The notes under the pieces: model-generated
What the model saw: only the letters and a program-made list of their open reading frames with translations
Database searches by the model: none
What the model was told of the DNA's origin: nothing
Translations under genes and position numbers: made by a program
Part shown: piece after piece, positions 6,660-14,490 of the stretch
How positions within the stretch are numbered: the stretch's first letter is position 1
How the letters are laid out: every line of letters begins with the position of its first letter
DNA from: Alienimonas chondri
Lineage (GTDB): Bacteria; Planctomycetota; Planctomycetia; Planctomycetales; Planctomycetaceae
Reading direction: 5' to 3'
Assembly (NCBI RefSeq): GCF_013036045.1
Contig: NZ_WTPX01000021.1
Span: 1-48,180 of the forward strand
DNA: 48,180 nt

Positions 6660-9422
6660 TCATATCTGGGAAACGCGCTTGCGGAACCGCAACCGCACGA
6701 CCTCCGCGGCGGTGTTCACGGCGAAGGTGATCCCGAACAGCAGCAGCGCGGCGAGGAACAATGTGCGGTAGTGGGTCGTGCCGGGGGCGGCCTCCGGGAT
6801 CTCCGTGGCGATGTTCACCGCCAGCGTGCGGAAGCCGTTGAAGGGGTTCACCTCCGTGATCGCCGTCCCGCCGGCGGCCATCAGCACGATCATCGTCTCG
6901 CCCACCGCCCGGCCGAGTCCCACCATCAAGGCGCTGAACAGCCCGCTCATCGCGGCCGGCACCACGACCCGCACAGTCGTCTGCCATGTGGTCGCCCCGG
7001 CGCCGAGGCTGGCGCTGCGGAGGCTGTCCGGCACGCTGCTGAGGGCGTCGTCCGCCAGCGTGTACACGATGGGGATGATCGTGAACGCCATCGCGAAGCC
7101 CACGACCACGGCGTTGCGCTGCTGATAGGTGTCGACGATCTCCCCCCGCGGATCCCAGGCCGAACCGGCGATCGCGGCTCCCAGCTCCGTCAGCCCCTTC
7201 GCCGACGCCCACGCCAACCCCAGTACGAACATCACGCCGAGCAGAAACGTCGCCACCCGCAACAGGGCGAAGTGGTTTCGCTTCCAACCCCGCGCCCCGC
7301 GGACGATCCGCGGCGTCGCCACATAGGCGGATCCCAGCAGCGCCGCACCCGCGGCGATCGGCAGGGTGAGGAACATCCATGCCCCGACCGGCGTGCCGAT
7401 GCGGCCGTTCAGCCAAGCCTTCACGTTTCCGGCGAACAACGCTTCCTCCACCGCCGGGGCGACCGCGTTCGCGGCCAGCACGCCGATCGGCAGGCAGATC
7501 GCGCAGGCGATCAACCGCCAGCGCTTGTGCCGGAGCGTGAAGGTCTGCGGCAGCGCCTGCCACAGATAGGCGCCCAGCAGCACCGCGACGGGAACCGTCA
7601 CGATCCCGCACAGCACGGCGACCAGAAAGCTCTCCACGAACGGGGCGAACGCCACGGCGGCCAGGAAGCCCAGCACCACGCTGGGCAGTCCGGCCATCAC
7701 CTCAACCGCCGGCTTCACCTTCGCCCGAACCTGCTTGGAGAGATATTCGCCGGTATAGATTGCCGCGAGAATCCCCAGCGGGGCGGCGAACAGCATGCTG
7801 TAGAAAGTGGCTTTGAGCGTGCCGAAGATCAGCGGCCACATCCCGTATTTCGGCTCGAACCCGACGCCGGCGCCGGTGCTCTGCCACTTCGCTTCCGGCC
7901 CCGGGCCGCCCTCGTACCAGACGGGCAGGAACAGGCTCGCCAGCGTGGCGTCCGCCGCGCCGGCGTCGAAGGGCGCCCGACTCAACGCGGTCTTCTGCCC
8001 GCCTTTGTTCAAGGCGAGTTCGTGTTCGATCAACGCATAAAGAAACGAGCGATCCGTCCGCGGCGTGAGCGTCACGGCGGTCGCGGCGCCGGCGGGCGTC
8101 GTCTCGCCGGCGAGCGTCGTTTCGCCGACGACGCTTTCGACCGTCGTCTGAACGACGCGGGCGGTCCCGTCCCCGTAGGCCACGGCCGCGAGGCGATCGA
8201 CCGGGTGAGGACCGATCGCGGTGACCGCCGCGGCGCCCTGCGGGTACCGCTTGGCGAGGGTGAGAGAACGAGCGCCGCCGTCGGCGTTCCCGCGGGAGGC
8301 GAACCAACCGGTCAGTGCCCCGGCATCGTCGCCCGCCAGCAGCGTGCCCCGGCCGGTTACCCATTCCAGCGCCGTCAACGTCCGGCCGTCCTCGACCAGC
8401 TGCAACGCCTCGGCGAACTTCGGATTTCTCGCGTTACGGGTGTTAAACCGTACCGCACGCCCGTTCGGCCAGGCGGCGATCACCTCGGAGGCCCGCGCCG
8501 CGACCCGCACGAACGTCGGCGGGCCCGCGGGCAGTTCGGTTCCCGCGGGGATCGTCAGATCCGCCACGTCGCGGGGGGTCAGCGTCGAACCGGATCGACG
8601 GAAGGGCAGGAACTTCAGCCCCTCGCCCTCCACCCACCCCGCGACCGCCGGGCCGCTGCGGGACTCGAACACGCCCAACGTCCGCACCGGTCCGTCGCCG
8701 AGCGAAAACGTTTCTTCGCCCAGCTCCGCCACGACCGTTTGCACCCGGAATCGCCCGCCGCGGGTGGCCTCTGCGACCGCTCCGACTTCGAACTCGCCGG
8801 ACGCCGGCACGGGAACCGTGTCGCCTTCTGCCATGTCTTGGGCGGCCGCGGGCAGCGACTCGGCGGACCGGAACGCTGAATCGAACCGCACCTCGCCGAG
8901 CCGGACGACCCCGTCCTCAAAGCCGACGACCACCATCACCCCGTCTGGAGCGGCGACGATCGACGTCGGCTCGACTTCGGAAAGCCGCTTCTCGCCCAGC
9001 GCCTGGCCGGTTCGAGCGTCGATCGCCCGCACAGCGCCGCTCGGATCGACGACCGCCGCGGAGACGGCGAACTCGTCCACCGCGAACCGCGCCGGCGCCA
9101 CGTCGCCGGGCGCCGCCGGGTCCCCGGCTTCGTTCGGCTCGATTTTGTTCGGCTCGATCACGGGGGCGTTCGCCGCGTCGATCCGCGGCGTCTCGCCCCC
9201 CGTGAACGTCGTGGGGGTCTCCAGATCGCCCGGAGTGAACAGCGGCACGACCTGCCAGACCAACACCAATCCCACGCCGAAAATCGCCAGGATCGTGCCG
9301 ACCCCGCCCACAGAAATCAGCGCGGACGCCAGCCGATCCGCCCATTTGACGGACGGCTTCGTCTTGCGATCCCGCCGGCGCCCCGTGAACGAGGCGCCAG
9401 CGGCTGGATTGGGGTCAGTCAT
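6660..9422 (-). CDS. pstC: Phosphate ABC transporter permease PstC with large propeller-like insert
   Basis: This is the second permease subunit of the phosphate importer. At 920 residues it is about three times the size of a minimal PstC. A first membrane helix (about 33-60) is followed by some 430 residues of repeated beta-strand sequence (about 110-500) with WD/PQQ-like blades such as VVVGFEDGVVRLGEV and AAVAYGDGTARVV; this would lie outside the cytoplasmic membrane. The permease domain runs from about 525 to 920 with the EAA-like loop GAGATTWQTTVRVVVPAA and an extra helical segment in its middle. Long PstC forms with an extracytoplasmic domain are known in gammaproteobacteria; calling this one a beta-propeller is inference. 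The gene begins 20 bp after pstS ends. Confidence 0.93.
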   Translation of the reverse strand: MTDPNPAAGASFTGRRRDRKTKPSVKWADRLASALISVGGVGTILAIFGVGLVLVWQVVPLFTPGDLETPTTFTGGETPRIDAANAPVIEPNKIEPNEAGDPAAPGDVAPARFAVDEFAVSAAVVDPSGAVRAIDARTGQALGEKRLSEVEPTSIVAAPDGVMVVVGFEDGVVRLGEVRFDSAFRSAESLPAAAQDMAEGDTVPVPASGEFEVGAVAEATRGGRFRVQTVVAELGEETFSLGDGPVRTLGVFESRSGPAVAGWVEGEGLKFLPFRRSGSTLTPRDVADLTIPAGTELPAGPPTFVRVAARASEVIAAWPNGRAVRFNTRNARNPKFAEALQLVEDGRTLTALEWVTGRGTLLAGDDAGALTGWFASRGNADGGARSLTLAKRYPQGAAAVTAIGPHPVDRLAAVAYGDGTARVVQTTVESVVGETTLAGETTPAGAATAVTLTPRTDRSFLYALIEHELALNKGGQKTALSRAPFDAGAADATLASLFLPVWYEGGPGPEAKWQSTGAGVGFEPKYGMWPLIFGTLKATFYSMLFAAPLGILAAIYTGEYLSKQVRAKVKPAVEVMAGLPSVVLGFLAAVAFAPFVESFLVAVLCGIVTVPVAVLLGAYLWQALPQTFTLRHKRWRLIACAICLPIGVLAANAVAPAVEEALFAGNVKAWLNGRIGTPVGAWMFLTLPIAAGAALLGSAYVATPRIVRGARGWKRNHFALLRVATFLLGVMFVLGLAWASAKGLTELGAAIAGSAWDPRGEIVDTYQQRNAVVVGFAMAFTIIPIVYTLADDALSSVPDSLRSASLGAGATTWQTTVRVVVPAAMSGLFSALMVGLGRAVGETMIVLMAAGGTAITEVNPFNGFRTLAVNIATEIPEAAPGTTHYRTLFLAALLLFGITFAVNTAAEVVRLRFRKRVSQI

Positions 9423-9442
9423 AAATATCGACGAAGGGCCGT

Positions 9443-10543
9443 TCAGTTCGCGTCCGCGGAGATGCCGGCGACCTCGAGTTGATCGGCGGCCTCCTCCGCG
9501 GAGATCGGGAAGTACCCCGCCTGGACCACCTTCTGCTGTCCCTGCTTGCTGAAGACGTACTTCAAGAACTCGCGGGGCAGCGGATCGAGATCCTGATCCG
9601 GCGCTTTGTTGACGTAGATCAGCAGGAAACGAGCGAGGGGATAGTCGCCCGTGTCGGCGTTCTCGACGGACGGCTCGAAGTACTCGCCGCCCTCATCGGC
9701 GGCCAGGGGGAGCGCCCGCACGCCGGCGATCGTGCCGCCGACTCCGCTGTAAGCGATGCCGGCCGCGTCGTCGGCGACCGCCTGCACGGACCCGCTGGTG
9801 CCGGACTGCTCCTTGACGGCGTTGCTGTAGTCGCCGTCGCCCAAGGCGACTTCCTTGAAGTAACCGTAGGTGCCCGAGGCGCTGTTCCGGCCGTACAGGC
9901 TGATCGACTGCTCGGCGAGCGGCCCGTCGACGCCGGCCTGCCCCCACCGAGTGATCGGCTCTTCCATACCGAGGTTCCGGTTGGCGCTGAAGATCGCGTC
10001 CACCTGCGGCAGGGTGAGATGTTCGACCGGATTGTCCTTGTTCACGAACACGGCCAGCAGGTCGCGGCTGGTTTTCAGTTCAGTCGGTTTATAGCCGTAC
10101 TTGGCCTCGAACGCCTGGATCTCACTGTCCTTCATCGGGCGGCTCATCACGCCGATCAGCGCGGTGCCTTCGATCAGCGCGGTCGGAGCGCTGCTGCTGC
10201 CCTTGGATTCCAGCTCCGTATCGACCGCCGGGTGAAACTCCTCGAAGCCTTCGGTCCAGTAGTCCATCACGGCCCGCATCGTATCGGACCCCTTGGAGGT
10301 GATCGTCCCGGTGACGACTTCGCCGCGCTCGTACACGGGGAGATCGGCATCGACGGGCACGGCGTCGGCCGAGACGACCTCGCCGTCGCCGCCGTCCGCG
10401 GGACGGGCCACCGGCGCTTCGGTGACGGACCCGGCGACGTCGCCGCCGGCGCCGCTGAGCGCATCATCGTTGGAGGAGCAGCCGAATGCCGTCAAACCGG
10501 CAAGCGACAGGGCGAACAGAACTCGGAGCGGCGGACGCGACAT
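9443..10543 (-). CDS. pstS: Phosphate-binding lipoprotein PstS
   Basis: This protein captures phosphate outside the cytoplasmic membrane and delivers it to PstCA. The 366-residue product starts with a lipoprotein-like signal peptide (LAGLTAFGC, lipidated Cys near residue 22), followed by an acidic linker. The PBP fold has the phosphate-contacting loops expected of PstS: SKGSDTM early, SKGSSSAPTALIEG, and GRNSASGTYGYFKE, whose Ser-Gly-Thr turn binds the anion. It is the first gene of pstSCAB. No match to the E. coli Pho box was found, but an 11-bp tandem array lies 170-230 bp upstream. No ribosome binding site is obvious before the ATG. Confidence 0.95.
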   Translation of the reverse strand: MSRPPLRVLFALSLAGLTAFGCSSNDDALSGAGGDVAGSVTEAPVARPADGGDGEVVSADAVPVDADLPVYERGEVVTGTITSKGSDTMRAVMDYWTEGFEEFHPAVDTELESKGSSSAPTALIEGTALIGVMSRPMKDSEIQAFEAKYGYKPTELKTSRDLLAVFVNKDNPVEHLTLPQVDAIFSANRNLGMEEPITRWGQAGVDGPLAEQSISLYGRNSASGTYGYFKEVALGDGDYSNAVKEQSGTSGSVQAVADDAAGIAYSGVGGTIAGVRALPLAADEGGEYFEPSVENADTGDYPLARFLLIYVNKAPDQDLDPLPREFLKYVFSKQGQQKVVQAGYFPISAEEAADQLEVAGISADAN

Positions 10544-10687
10544 CGGAGGCGGGCGCGGGGTGCGGGAGGGAACGCCTCAAACCCTACCCGGGCGGCCGAA
10601 ACGCGGGCACGCCTGCCGGTGAAGATCGTATGAAGACGCCCCCGCCGCCCGTCGCATCCGGTTCGACCGGCGTCGCCGGGGGCATCC

Positions 10688-10769
10688 CTCCGTCCCGCCG
10701 ACGCGGCATTCCCTGCTCCGTCCCAGCTCCGTCCCGGCTCCGTCCCGGCTCCGTCCCGGCTCCGTCCCG
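10688..10769. repeat. 11-bp tandem repeat array upstream of pstS
   Basis: Five uninterrupted copies of an 11-bp unit (plus strand GCTCCGTCCCG; the first copy ends in A) fill 10715-10769, with a further isolated copy of CTCCGTCCCG at 10688-10697. The array lies between pstS (minus strand) and the SRP RNA gene (plus strand). The 11-bp period equals about one DNA turn and is the spacing of PhoB half-sites in other bacteria, but the sequence itself does not match the E. coli Pho box. It may be a regulatory array or simply a slippage repeat. Confidence 0.75.
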
Positions 10770-10792
10770 GCTCGCCCGCCGTGCCGACCGGC

Positions 10793-10820
10793 TTGACCGT
10801 ACGGCGGGAAGGGTCACAAT
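10793..10820 (+). promoter_or_regulatory. Candidate promoter upstream of SRP RNA
   Basis: TTGACC at 10793-10798 and CACAAT at 10815-10820 are separated by 16 bp, close to the sigma-70 consensus. Transcription would start near 10827, leaving a leader of about 70 nt before the SRP RNA core; a hairpin (arms 10846-10853 and 10875-10882) lies inside that leader. It is a visual match only. Confidence 0.4.
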
Positions 10821-10897
10821 GCCCCTCCATTCGCATCACCCCGCCGGGCGACGCTGTTCGATCTCGAATCGAAGGCGTCGCCGCAGCGGGAGCCGGG

Positions 10898-10992
10898 AGC
10901 TCCCCCGGGTGCGGCGGGCACGTCGTGAACCGGGTCAGGCCTTAACCGGAGCAGCCCTAAGTTTCGTGTCCGGGTGTGCCCGGGGGCGCGTC
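10898..10992 (+). ncRNA. ffs: Signal recognition particle RNA (small bacterial type, 4.5S-like)
   Basis: This RNA pairs with Ffh to target nascent membrane and secreted proteins. The diagnostic domain IV is present: GTGAACCGGGTCAGG (from 10925) followed by GGAGCAGCCCTAAG (10948-10961), which form the conserved symmetric and asymmetric internal loops that Ffh binds. The flanks pair as a long helix, for example CCCCGGG near 10902-10908 with CCCGGGGG at 10979-10986, and GCACG with CGTGT nearer the loop. The ends are approximate. The apical loop reads CCTTAACC instead of the common GGAA tetraloop. An 8-bp perfect hairpin at 11016-11034 lies downstream but has no T-run. Confidence 0.9.
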
Positions 10993-11081
10993 CCCCCTTC
11001 TTCCCCCGTGGGTCGTTCGCCGGAATCCGGCGAAGCCTGTCACGGTAGGCGAGCGCCGCGTTCGCCCGTATCGTTTGGAGC

Positions 11082-11504
11082 ATGAGCGCTCCTCCCTCAC
11101 CGGCCGACGACGATCCCGGGAGCGATGGCCCGATCCCCATTGCGGAGGGCATCGCGATCTCGCCGAGCGGCGAGGTCCGCGTCGACGAGGGACTGACCGA
11201 GACTCTGTTGGACCTCGCGGAGGCGCTCGAAGAGCGAACCGGTCGTCCGGTCGACGTGGAACATGTGGTGGCCGCCGCGGTGCTGGCGAACCGGGCCGGC
11301 AAGATCGGGTCTGACCGACGCCTGCGAACCGGGGACGATCTGCTGCTCATGGCGCTGATTCCCCAGATCGACGCGGTCTTCACACGATACGGCGGGCTCG
11401 TTGCGGAACCCGACGGCGACGCGGAACCGGGCCAAGAAGCGGCGGGCACGAACGAAGCCCCCGACGCCGCCCCCGCCCCCCAAGACGAACCGGCTGACGA
11501 CTGA
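11082..11504 (+). CDS. Hypothetical acidic protein coupled to the MOSC gene
   Basis: The 140-residue product is unrecognised. It has a disordered Pro/Asp-rich N-terminus, a compact central region (about 25-105) with an Ala/Leu-rich helix, DVEHVVAAAVLANRAGKIG, that could be structural or nucleic-acid binding, and a low-complexity acidic Ala/Pro tail. There is no signal peptide or membrane segment. Its TGA overlaps the ATG of the following MOSC gene by one base, so the two are probably translationally coupled and may act together. A GGAG lies just before the ATG. Confidence 0.65.
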   Translation: MSAPPSPADDDPGSDGPIPIAEGIAISPSGEVRVDEGLTETLLDLAEALEERTGRPVDVEHVVAAAVLANRAGKIGSDRRLRTGDDLLLMALIPQIDAVFTRYGGLVAEPDGDAEPGQEAAGTNEAPDAAPAPQDEPADD

Positions 11505-12526
11505 TGACCGACGCCGCCCCCGGATCCCCCGCCGACGACGCCGCGGAAGCCGCCGCGGAAGTCCCCGGCCCGGAGCTGCGAGTCGGCCGCATCACCGTGT
11601 TCCCGATCAAGAGTCTAGACGGCGTCGATGTCGATGCCGCCGCCGTCCTCCCGAGCGGCTCGCTGGCGTGGGACCGCCGATTCGCCCTGTTCTCTCCCGA
11701 CGGGGCGGTGGTGAACGGGAAGATCGAACCGCGGGTCCACCGGGTCGCCGCGGAGTTCGACCTCAGCGGCGAATGCGTCGCCGTCGGCCCCCGCGCGGCC
11801 GCGACTCACGACTCGGAGGGCGGCGGTCCCGGCCCGGGTTGCCAAACGTTTTCGCTGCACGACGAACGGGAGGAACTGGAAGCGTTCCTATCGCGGCTTC
11901 TCGCCCGCCCGGTACGGTTGCGGGAGGATCTGCGGACCGGATTCCCGGACGACGCTCTCTCCCCCGGCCCGACGATCGTGACCGCGGCGACCATCGCCGC
12001 GATCTCGGAGTGGTTCGACCTCCCGCAGCAGGAGGTCCGCCGTCGGTTCCGGGCGAACCTCGAACTGACGGCCCAGGGGACCGGCACTGCGGAACCGTTC
12101 GCCGAAGACCTGCTGGTGCCCGGCCCGGACGAAGAGATCGAGTTTTGGGCCGGCGAGGGCCGCTTCGTGGGGACCGGCGCCTGTGAGCGATGCGTCGTGC
12201 CCTCGCGAGACAGCCGCACCGGAGCGGCCATGGCGGGGTTCCAGAAGGAGTTTGCGAACCTCCGCAAGCGGGAGCTGCCGCCGTTCGCCCCGAAGTCGGC
12301 CTTCGACCATTTCTACCGCTTGGCCGTCAACACCCGGCCGCTGGGGCGGAGCCGCGGCGGGGGGAACGGCGGGGTCGTGCGCGTCGGGGACGCGGTGCGG
12401 ATCATCGGACCGCGTCCGGCGGAGCCGCCGGACGAACCGGCCGCCGACTCTTCGCAACAGGAGCGATCCGCCCGGTCGAGCGGCAAAACCGGCAGTTCCG
12501 CGTCCGGTCGCCGTCGACGACGTTGA
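11504..12526 (+). CDS. MOSC domain-containing protein
   Basis: MOSC proteins bind sulfur- or molybdenum-related ligands through a conserved Cys; the family includes the molybdenum cofactor sulfurase C-terminus and YcbX/YiiM. In this 340-residue product the MOSC N-terminal beta-barrel begins around residue 25 (RVGRITVFPIKSLDG, AWDRRFALF) and the MOSC domain follows, with RFRANL near 181 and the Cys motif ACERCVVPSRDSRTG at 226-240 (C230 is the likely active Cys). It ends in a basic, low-complexity tail and lacks the ferredoxin domain of YcbX. N-hydroxylated compound reduction or sulfur transfer is possible by analogy; the substrate is unknown. It is coupled to the gene upstream. Confidence 0.85.
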   Translation: MTDAAPGSPADDAAEAAAEVPGPELRVGRITVFPIKSLDGVDVDAAAVLPSGSLAWDRRFALFSPDGAVVNGKIEPRVHRVAAEFDLSGECVAVGPRAAATHDSEGGGPGPGCQTFSLHDEREELEAFLSRLLARPVRLREDLRTGFPDDALSPGPTIVTAATIAAISEWFDLPQQEVRRRFRANLELTAQGTGTAEPFAEDLLVPGPDEEIEFWAGEGRFVGTGACERCVVPSRDSRTGAAMAGFQKEFANLRKRELPPFAPKSAFDHFYRLAVNTRPLGRSRGGGNGGVVRVGDAVRIIGPRPAEPPDEPAADSSQQERSARSSGKTGSSASGRRRRR

Positions 12527-12623
12527 CTTGGGGCAACGCGTTCCGCCTCGCCCCGGGGGCGCGGGTAGATTGCTCTGCCGTACAATCTGCAAGAACGCCC
12601 GTCACCCGGGTTGTCAAGCAACG

Positions 12624-12629
12624 TATACT
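12624..12629 (+). promoter_or_regulatory. Weak candidate -10 element for csrA
   Basis: TATACT lies 51 bp upstream of the csrA start within the 154-bp gap after the MOSC gene. No good -35 hexamer sits 16-18 bp before it, so the call is tentative. Confidence 0.25.
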
Positions 12630-12680
12630 TTGAACGGCGAAGAACGATTCAAACCACCCGCCCCGCGAAAGGAGGCCCCG

Positions 12681-12869
12681 ATGCTGGTACTGAGCCGCAA
12701 GAAGGACGAGAAAATCATGATCGGCGACGACGTGACATTGATGGTGATTGAGATTCGCGGCGACAAGGTCCGCCTGGGCATCGATGCCCCAAAGGACGTC
12801 TCCGTGCATCGCGAAGAAGTGTTCATCGCCATCCGCCGCGAACGCGACGTCGCCCCCGCGGAAGTCTGA
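12681..12869 (+). CDS. csrA: Carbon storage regulator CsrA
   Basis: CsrA is a dimeric RNA-binding regulator that binds GGA motifs in mRNA leaders and alters translation or stability. The 62-residue product is typical in length and sequence: MLVLSRKKDEKIMIGDD, then IRGDKVRLGIDAPKDVSVHREEV, which contains the RNA-contacting C-terminal Arg (HREEV). This is one of the few genes in the window with a strong ribosome binding site (GGAGG at 12671-12675, 5 bp from the ATG). FliW, its common antagonist, and flagellar genes are not nearby. It is transcribed as a short unit ended by a strong terminator at 12901-12927. Confidence 0.97.
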   Translation: MLVLSRKKDEKIMIGDDVTLMVIEIRGDKVRLGIDAPKDVSVHREEVFIAIRRERDVAPAEV

Positions 12870-12900
12870 GCCGGAGATTCGATCTTCGCCGATCCGTGAA

Positions 12901-12927
12901 CGCCCCGATCGCCGATCGGGGCGTTTT
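12901..12927 (+). terminator. Intrinsic terminator after csrA
   Basis: A perfect 10-bp stem (CGCCCCGATC with its complement at 12914-12923), a 3-base GCC loop and a run of four T. It lies 32 bp past the csrA stop codon. Confidence 0.9.
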
Positions 12928-13063
12928 CGTGTGCGCGCTCGCGATTGCGGCCGTGTTACCGACGAACCTGGGTTGGACCGGCGCCCGGACGCGGGCAGTC
13001 CCCGACCGGCAAGTGACGCGAGGTCCGTAGGCTGCGGCCCCCGATCCCGCACTGCCCTCGCCC

Positions 13064-13726
13064 ATGAACGCCCCTCCCCCGACCGGACCATCCTCGGACG
13101 AACCGTCTTCGGACGAGCCGCTTTCCGAAGACTCGCATGCGGGGGAACGCTGTCGCGTCGCTCTGCTGTTGATCGACTTCGTCAACGACCTTGATTTTCC
13201 GGACGGGGAGGAGCTTCGTCCCCACGCGGAGGCCGCTGCGAAGAACGCCGCGGCGTTGAAGCGACAGGCTCGGGCCGCGGGCGTGCCGATAGTCTACGTC
13301 AATGACAACTTCGGCCGCTGGAGGAGCGACTTCTCCGCCACGCTCGCCCACGCCACGCGAGACGGGAGCCGCGGCAAAAGGTTGACGGAAACGATCGCTC
13401 CGGACGACGACGATTACTTCGTCCTCAAACCGCGGCACAGCGGCTTCTACCGCACCGTGTTGGAGGAACTCCTCGGCGACCTCGGGGCCGACACGCTGGT
13501 CCTGTGCGGCTTGGCCGGCAACATCTGCGTGCAGATGACGGCTCACGATGCGTTGCTGAGGAACTATCGCGTGATCGTCCCGAGGGACGCCGTCGCCTCG
13601 AACCGGCCGGAGTTGAACGCCGCGGCGCTCGAGCAGATGCGGTTGGTCTGCAAAGCCGACGTGCCGGCCGCCGCGGAAGTGGACTTCGAGTCTCTGAAGC
13701 ACGATCGCCGCGAAGCCTGCTCGTGA
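13064..13726 (+). CDS. Isochorismatase-family cysteine hydrolase
   Basis: This is a cytoplasmic hydrolase of the isochorismatase/nicotinamidase superfamily. The catalytic triad is visible: Asp38 in LLLIDFVND, Lys122 in VLKPRHSGF and Cys155 in GLAGNICVQMTA, with the cis-peptide-type GL.GN.C loop. The product of 220 residues is near family length after a Ser/Glu-rich N-terminal tail of about 28 residues. The substrate cannot be assigned; the lack of the nicotinamidase metal-site His pattern argues against PncA. It stands alone between csrA and a convergent azoreductase gene. Confidence 0.88.
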   Translation: MNAPPPTGPSSDEPSSDEPLSEDSHAGERCRVALLLIDFVNDLDFPDGEELRPHAEAAAKNAAALKRQARAAGVPIVYVNDNFGRWRSDFSATLAHATRDGSRGKRLTETIAPDDDDYFVLKPRHSGFYRTVLEELLGDLGADTLVLCGLAGNICVQMTAHDALLRNYRVIVPRDAVASNRPELNAAALEQMRLVCKADVPAAAEVDFESLKHDRREACS

Positions 13727-13739
13727 GGTCGGTTCGCTC

Positions 13740-14363
13740 TCAGAACGAAGCCGCCTTCGCCTTCGCGTCTTCGATCGCCGCTGTGCGGGCCTCAGCGGCG
13801 GCCTCCGGTCCCTTCGCAGCCGTGGGCTGAACGAGCAGCGAGTCCGCCGTCAGCCCGACGAAGCCGCACCAGAGGTTCATATACGGCGCCTGATAGTCAT
13901 ATCCCCCCGGCATGGACGGGTTGTATTCGCCGCCCCGGGCGCTGATCACCATGGTCGGGCCTTCGCACAGGCCGGAATAGTTCCCCGCGTCGTCGACGGA
14001 GAACAGCAGCCCCGGCTGGGTGATGACGTCGATGTAGTGCTTGAGGGCGTACGGAACGCCGAAGTTCCACATCGGCACGCTGAACACGTACTTATCGAAC
14101 GATTTGAACTTCTCGCCCGCCGCGGTCACGGCCTCCCACGCGGACTTCTGCTCCGGCGTGAAATCCTCGCCGCCCATCACGGCGTACTTCGCGGCGATCG
14201 TGTCGCCGTCGAAGGCCGGGAGCGTCTCCGTAAACACGTCCAGTTCCTCGACCGTATCCGCCGGGTTGGCGGCGCGGTAGGCGTCGAGAAACGCCCGGGC
14301 GACGGCGATGGAGTGCGACCGAGCCTTGCGGGGAGAGGCTTCGACGTAGAGCAAACGAGCCAT
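13740..14363 (-). CDS. azoR: FMN-dependent NADH-azoreductase
   Basis: This flavodoxin-like enzyme reduces quinones and azo compounds with NADH. The 207-residue product has the FMN phosphate loop near the N-terminus (YVEASPRKARSHS), the PMWNFGVP motif that stacks on the flavin near residues 95-102, and SARGGEY near 140. The ATG at 14363 (MARLLYVEAS) is chosen because family members begin at this point; the frame stays open upstream to 14474 but without homologous sequence. It converges with the isochorismatase-like gene, 13 bp apart. A detoxification role is inferred from the family. Confidence 0.9.
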   Translation of the reverse strand: MARLLYVEASPRKARSHSIAVARAFLDAYRAANPADTVEELDVFTETLPAFDGDTIAAKYAVMGGEDFTPEQKSAWEAVTAAGEKFKSFDKYVFSVPMWNFGVPYALKHYIDVITQPGLLFSVDDAGNYSGLCEGPTMVISARGGEYNPSMPGGYDYQAPYMNLWCGFVGLTADSLLVQPTAAKGPEAAAEARTAAIEDAKAKAASF

Positions 14364-14490
14364 GATCGGGGCGTTCGAGCGGAGCGGGTGGACCGGGCGG
14401 GAACGATATCCGTTGCCACGCACATCTCCACCGGCCCCCCAAACGGTCGCTCCGAAATCGCTTGGGCTGGACATGCCGACCGTTGGAGGC

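Noticed and set aside
4953-8879. A very long plus-strand open frame (1308 codons) over pstA and pstC
   Set aside because: It is antisense to two well-supported permease genes, its translation is dominated by Arg, His, Gln and Pro with no domain, and such long antisense frames are expected at this GC content.
10715-10769. CRISPR array
   Set aside because: The repeats are 11 bp, directly adjacent and without spacers; no cas genes occur in the window.
10846-10882. tRNA-like segment containing GTTCGATCTCGAATC upstream of the SRP RNA
   Set aside because: It folds as a single hairpin (GGCGACGC/GCGTCGCC) and lacks acceptor, D and anticodon arms.
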